A stretch of 64,000 bases of DNA from an uncultured Bacteroidales bacterium (GTDB lineage: Bacteria > Bacteroidota > Bacteroidia > Bacteroidales > P3), in contig CAMVMX010000009.1 of assembly GCA_947168665.1 (NCBI GenBank), positions 1 through 64,000 on the forward strand, read 5' to 3'. The position numbers and the translations under genes were made by a program. Every line of letters begins with the position of its first letter. Positions within the stretch are counted from its first letter, which is position 1. The notes under the pieces are model-generated. The model did no database searches. It was not told where the DNA came from and was given only the letters and a program-made list of their open reading frames with translations. Shown one piece after another: positions 61,187 through 64,000 of the stretch.

Positions 61187-62326
61187 TCAGGCTTTTCTAT
61201 GCCGGGTAGGACGGCGGCGCCTGTGGCGGCGAGGCTCGCTCTTGGCGGGTTGCAAATCTCTCAGCGCGGCCTCTTTGAGACTTTTGAGCCGTTTCAGTTC
61301 TGCAATCTCCGACTCCTTCATCTGCTTCCACCAGGGCAGCTGCTTCATGTTGATGCGGAACAGGCGAAGGCGGTCCAGCACCCGGTTTTTCGTCTCGTAC
61401 GATTCGATATAGCGCTTGCGCTTCTCCGGCACGATGTCGCGCAGGGTCACCAGGATGCCTGTCTCGTCGGTGTCGCCAAACTCCGTGTTCTTCGCCGTCC
61501 CAAACGAGCGCATGGTGGGCGTCAGGTTCATATAGGCGTTAATCATGGCAGGTACAGTGCAGCCCAAGGTGCGCACGCTGCGCACCAGTATTTGATAGTC
61601 CTCCTTATAGTTGCGCCCGTTGAAGAGGGAGTGCAGCTCGTTGAAGTCCGACTCAATCTCCAGCGGCGTGAACGGCCACACCAGCCCTTCTGGGTCGGGG
61701 AAGTGCTTCTGGTAGAAATAGAGTATCAAGTCCTTGGCGCGGCGGTTCATCTGCGGATACATGGTGATTTTGCCGAAGAAGTATAGCGTTTCGGGAATCT
61801 CCAGTGCGATGGCCCCCAGGCCGTCCCACAGGTTGTCGAGCGAGTAGAGGCCCTTGCGCAGATTGTTTCCCGGCTGGAATTCGGGCTGCACAAAAGCCCG
61901 TCCCAGTTCAACCGTATAGGGGAGATACTGGCTTATAAACTGCTCCGAATACTGGAACAGCTCTGCCGTGGGGGTGGCGATGGTGCCGTCCTCGCGCCGC
62001 AGCATGTTGCTGCCGTGGATGAATCGGTAGCCTCCCACAATCTCCTCGTCCTCGGGACTCCACACAAAGAGCTGCTTAAAGCAGTGAGGTTCGGGCAGGG
62101 TGTCGAACTCGTCGATGTCGCAGTCCTTGCCGGTCCCGCCGCCATCGAGGGCGAAGCTCAGCTCGCGCAGGCGGCCGATTTCGCGCATAATGTTGGGCGA
62201 GAGATGGGCCGTGGTGATGTAAATCTCCTTATTGCCGCTGTTGGTCATGCGGAGGAAGTTCTTGTGCTTCAGCTCAGCCTTGATCAGGTCGCGCGGCACA
62301 GGGGGGATGATATATGAGGTGTCCAT
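61187..62326 (-). CDS. glsB: GNAT N-acyltransferase, probable glycine lipid synthase subunit GlsB
   Basis: A 379-residue cytoplasmic acyltransferase of the hemolysin-like / OlsB group (VELGRAFVQPEFQPGNN near residue 136; EIVGGYRFIHG). In Bacteroides thetaiotaomicron GlsB N-acylates glycine to begin glycine-lipid synthesis, with the partner O-acyltransferase GlsA adjacent. The same pair is seen here. The highly basic tail (RRHRRRRPTRHRKA) may help membrane or nucleic-acid contact. glsA lies 104 bases upstream. Confidence 0.82.
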   Translation of the reverse strand: MDTSYIIPPVPRDLIKAELKHKNFLRMTNSGNKEIYITTAHLSPNIMREIGRLRELSFALDGGGTGKDCDIDEFDTLPEPHCFKQLFVWSPEDEEIVGGYRFIHGSNMLRREDGTIATPTAELFQYSEQFISQYLPYTVELGRAFVQPEFQPGNNLRKGLYSLDNLWDGLGAIALEIPETLYFFGKITMYPQMNRRAKDLILYFYQKHFPDPEGLVWPFTPLEIESDFNELHSLFNGRNYKEDYQILVRSVRTLGCTVPAMINAYMNLTPTMRSFGTAKNTEFGDTDETGILVTLRDIVPEKRKRYIESYETKNRVLDRLRLFRINMKQLPWWKQMKESEIAELKRLKSLKEAALRDLQPAKSEPRRHRRRRPTRHRKA

Positions 62327-62430
62327 TCGTTTTCAACTTGTGATTAGTGATAGGCGAATTGCGGTTCGCGGAAAGACCATTCTCTATTCACTTTTCGCCC
62401 ATTCATCTTTTGTCTTCTGTTTTTTACTCT

Positions 62431-63306
62431 TCACTTTGCCGCAAACTCGGCCTGCGGGTCGTCCTTCAGTCTGTAGCAATAGTCCTTCACCAGCTGTGCC
62501 CATTCTTTGGCCGAGTGGCGGCTGTCGAAAGTGGTGTAGGGGATAGGCTTGCCCACGGTGAGGGTCATCGTCTTGCCGCGTTGGGCGAACATTTCGGCCG
62601 GCAGCAGGGCCATCTCGAAATTGAATTTGATGCCCAGCCGCTCGCGCATCCGCGCCAGATTGTAGAACCGCTCGCGGTTGCGGGCGTCAAAGAAAAAGGG
62701 TACCACGTCGCGGTGGTAGCGCACCGCCTTCTTGATGAAGGTGGGCTTCCACTCCAGGTCGCGGATTTCGCCGCCCTTCTGTTTGCGCGAGCAAAGCCCT
62801 GCGGGATAATAGAGCAGACAGTTCTCGCCGCCGAAGGCTTCCTCCAGCGCATTTGCATTGGAGGAGTTGCGGTGCACCTTGTCGATGGGTACAAACAGCG
62901 GCGCAGGGCCGGGGAGGTAGAGCAGGAAGTCGTTCACCGGGAATTTGATGTCCTGCCGGTAGCGCCCCACGGCGGCCATCACCGCCAGCCCGTCGGGGCC
63001 GCCCAGCGGGTGGTTGCCCGCCACGATGGGGAACCCCTCGGTCGGGATATGCTCCGGGTTCACCACATTGATTTTCACATTCAGGTCCTGCGGGTCATTG
63101 CCCTCCAGAAAGGCGTGGACAAAGTCCAGCCCGAACTTGTCGCGCAGACGGTAGATGGTGGCGTTGATTTCGTCGATGTGCAGCAGCCGCTCCATGGCGT
63201 GCAGCACCCATCCCGGCAGCTTTACATTCTTCTGTGCCAAAACCCGCTGCAGGTCTACGTGCTTGGGTGTTATCTGTGAGGGGTCGATATGATTTGTTGT
63301 ATCCAT
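62431..63306 (-). CDS. glsA: PlsC-type O-acyltransferase, probable glycine lipid synthase subunit GlsA
   Basis: A 291-residue lysophospholipid-acyltransferase-like protein. GNHPLGGPDG (about 113-122) is the catalytic His-Asp motif with the H-x5-D spacing seen in this subgroup rather than H-x4-D; FPVNDFLLYLPG and YYPAGLCSRKQ are further family blocks. In B. thetaiotaomicron GlsA O-acylates N-acylglycine, making the phosphorus-free glycine lipids important for stress tolerance. It is the first gene of the minus-strand group, from the promoter at 63329. Confidence 0.82.
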   Translation of the reverse strand: MDTTNHIDPSQITPKHVDLQRVLAQKNVKLPGWVLHAMERLLHIDEINATIYRLRDKFGLDFVHAFLEGNDPQDLNVKINVVNPEHIPTEGFPIVAGNHPLGGPDGLAVMAAVGRYRQDIKFPVNDFLLYLPGPAPLFVPIDKVHRNSSNANALEEAFGGENCLLYYPAGLCSRKQKGGEIRDLEWKPTFIKKAVRYHRDVVPFFFDARNRERFYNLARMRERLGIKFNFEMALLPAEMFAQRGKTMTLTVGKPIPYTTFDSRHSAKEWAQLVKDYCYRLKDDPQAEFAAK

Positions 63307-63328
63307 ACGATGCTTGTTTTCGAAAATG

Positions 63329-63336
63329 CAAAAGTA
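63329..63336 (-). promoter_or_regulatory. -7 promoter box for glsA-glsB-engB-dacB
   Basis: The minus strand reads TACTTTTG followed by C, 22 bases from the glsA start codon. Confidence 0.7.
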
Positions 63337-63369
63337 CGAATTTTATTTCATACGGGCAAATTTAATATA

Positions 63370-63404
63370 TAATAATAAAAAGGACAGCCCTTTGGCTGTC
63401 CTTT
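63370..63404 (-). terminator. Terminator after the Hsp20 gene
   Basis: On the minus strand an 11-bp stem (AAAGGACAGCC with GGCTGTCCTTT, loop CTTT in plus-strand reading) is followed by a T-rich tract. It lies 28 bases past the hsp20 stop codon. Confidence 0.88.
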
Positions 63405-63431
63405 GGCTCTGGCGCTGTGCGCTTGCCGCGC

Positions 63432-63872
63432 TCACTGTATTGTGATTTGCTGCGACATGGCTTGTTTCTCCTCGTCGGTGAATTTGGGCATATCCACAGT
63501 CAGGATACCGTGTTCCACCTTGGCGCTGATGTTCTCTTTCTTCACATTCTCCGGCAGACTGAACATCTGTTTGAACTGCAGCGTGCTGAACTCGTGGCGC
63601 AGATAGTGGCGGTCTTTCTTCTCCTCTTTTTTCTCGTCTTTCTTGACCATCTCAATCACCAGGTTGTTGTCGCTGTCCACGCTCAGGCTCAGGTCGTCTT
63701 TCGTCAGGCCGGGAACCGAGAGTTCCAGTTCATAACTCTTGTCGCTTTCGCTCACATTCATCTTGGGCATTGGCGTGTGTTCGTCGCAGGTACCGTAGTT
63801 CCAATTGTTCCAGTTGAGCAGCTCGTTAAACAGCGAAGGCATAAAATTCTGATTTCTTGTTGTGAGTAACAT
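63432..63872 (-). CDS. Small heat-shock protein, Hsp20/alpha-crystallin family
   Basis: A 146-residue ATP-independent chaperone that holds unfolding proteins in the cytoplasm. The alpha-crystallin domain spans about 37-135: YELELSVPGLTKDDLSLSV, FSLPENVKKENISAKVEHGILTVDMPK with the L-x-V-like motif. A Shine-Dalgarno AGGAG sits eight bases before the ATG at 63872, stronger than at most genes here. No TAnnTTTG box is visible upstream within the window, which could mean another sigma factor. Confidence 0.93.
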   Translation of the reverse strand: MLLTTRNQNFMPSLFNELLNWNNWNYGTCDEHTPMPKMNVSESDKSYELELSVPGLTKDDLSLSVDSDNNLVIEMVKKDEKKEEKKDRHYLRHEFSTLQFKQMFSLPENVKKENISAKVEHGILTVDMPKFTDEEKQAMSQQITIQ

Positions 63873-63945
63873 GATTTTAATCTCCTATTTTTTGTTTTTA
63901 TTTTTTATCTTGTTTGGACTTTCGCCGTGGTGGCTCCGTCCGTTC

Positions 63946-63973
63946 TGTCTGCGGTTCCTTACGTCCGCAGACA
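63946..63973. repeat. Inverted repeat at the window's right edge
   Basis: A perfect 9-bp stem (TGTCTGCGG / CCGCAGACA) with a 10-base loop, upstream of the Hsp20 gene. No T tract follows on either strand. It may be a regulatory hairpin or a site belonging to the gene to the right, which is not visible. Confidence 0.5.
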
Positions 63974-64000
63974 CTTGCTATACTGCAACCCGGATGCCAC

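Overview
The window looks like chromosome of an uncultured, GC-rich member of the order Bacteroidales (Bacteroidota). The evidence is the recurring -7 box of the form TAnnTTTG upstream of genes, often ending TTTGC; very weak Shine-Dalgarno signals; two secreted proteins with type IX secretion (T9SS) C-terminal sorting domains; a GldF-GldG protein; fimbrillin-like lipoproteins; a methylmalonyl-CoA mutase; and an adjacent glsA-glsB pair for glycine-lipid synthesis. No tRNA, rRNA, CRISPR array, insertion sequence or phage module was seen, so this is mostly core chromosome with a few accessory surface-protein islands.

Layout: 0.3-4.3 kb holds an EF-hand membrane protein and aspS. 4.3-5.9 kb is an accessory module: promoter, long leader, 41-residue peptide, tandem repeat and a fimbrillin-like lipoprotein. 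6.3-7.2 kb is yceD-rpmF. 7.3-9.4 kb is an ATP-grasp plus beta-propeller pair. 9.5-14.1 kb on the minus strand holds methylmalonyl-CoA mutase, a BI-1 membrane protein, a TPR protein and a truncated PurL-like protein. 14.2-17.1 kb is a second accessory module: a strongly structured candidate RNA, a second small peptide related to the first, a mosaic lipoprotein and a Cys-rich lipoprotein. 17.2-19.9 kb encodes a secreted VWA protein and a lipase-like lipoprotein. 20-26.2 kb (minus) carries thrS, a T9SS cargo, rplS, rplT, rpmI and infC; infC appears to start at AUA. 26.2-28.4 kb has radical SAM, nitroreductase and LysE-type genes.

28.5-33.2 kb is a short surface-polysaccharide set (nucleotidyltransferase, Wzz-like, O-antigen-ligase-like, NlpC/P60). 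33.3-36.1 kb is an ECF sigma / anti-sigma / outer-membrane-protein operon, followed by an OmpA lipoprotein and a ClC channel. 39.6-51.4 kb runs on the plus strand: M28-like protein, GldFG fusion, DUF4340, surE, a small membrane protein, lpxB, SpoIID-like, thioredoxin-like, ftsY and rimO. 51.7-56.2 kb is an ABC transporter operon with its own GntR/YtrA-type regulator and a palindromic operator over the start site. 56.3-58.9 kb has a lipoprotein and a C10 protease with a T9SS tail. 59-63.3 kb (minus) is glsA-glsB-engB-dacB, with the DacB active-site serine replaced. An Hsp20 gene closes the window.

The best candidates for something undescribed are the two peptide-lipoprotein modules, which share a peptide motif and a duplicated pre-start sequence, and the roughly 275-nt rod-like RNA in front of one of them. 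Several apparent pseudo-enzymes (DacB, PurL-like, M28) are the next most interesting. All assignments are by reading the sequence; no searches were run.
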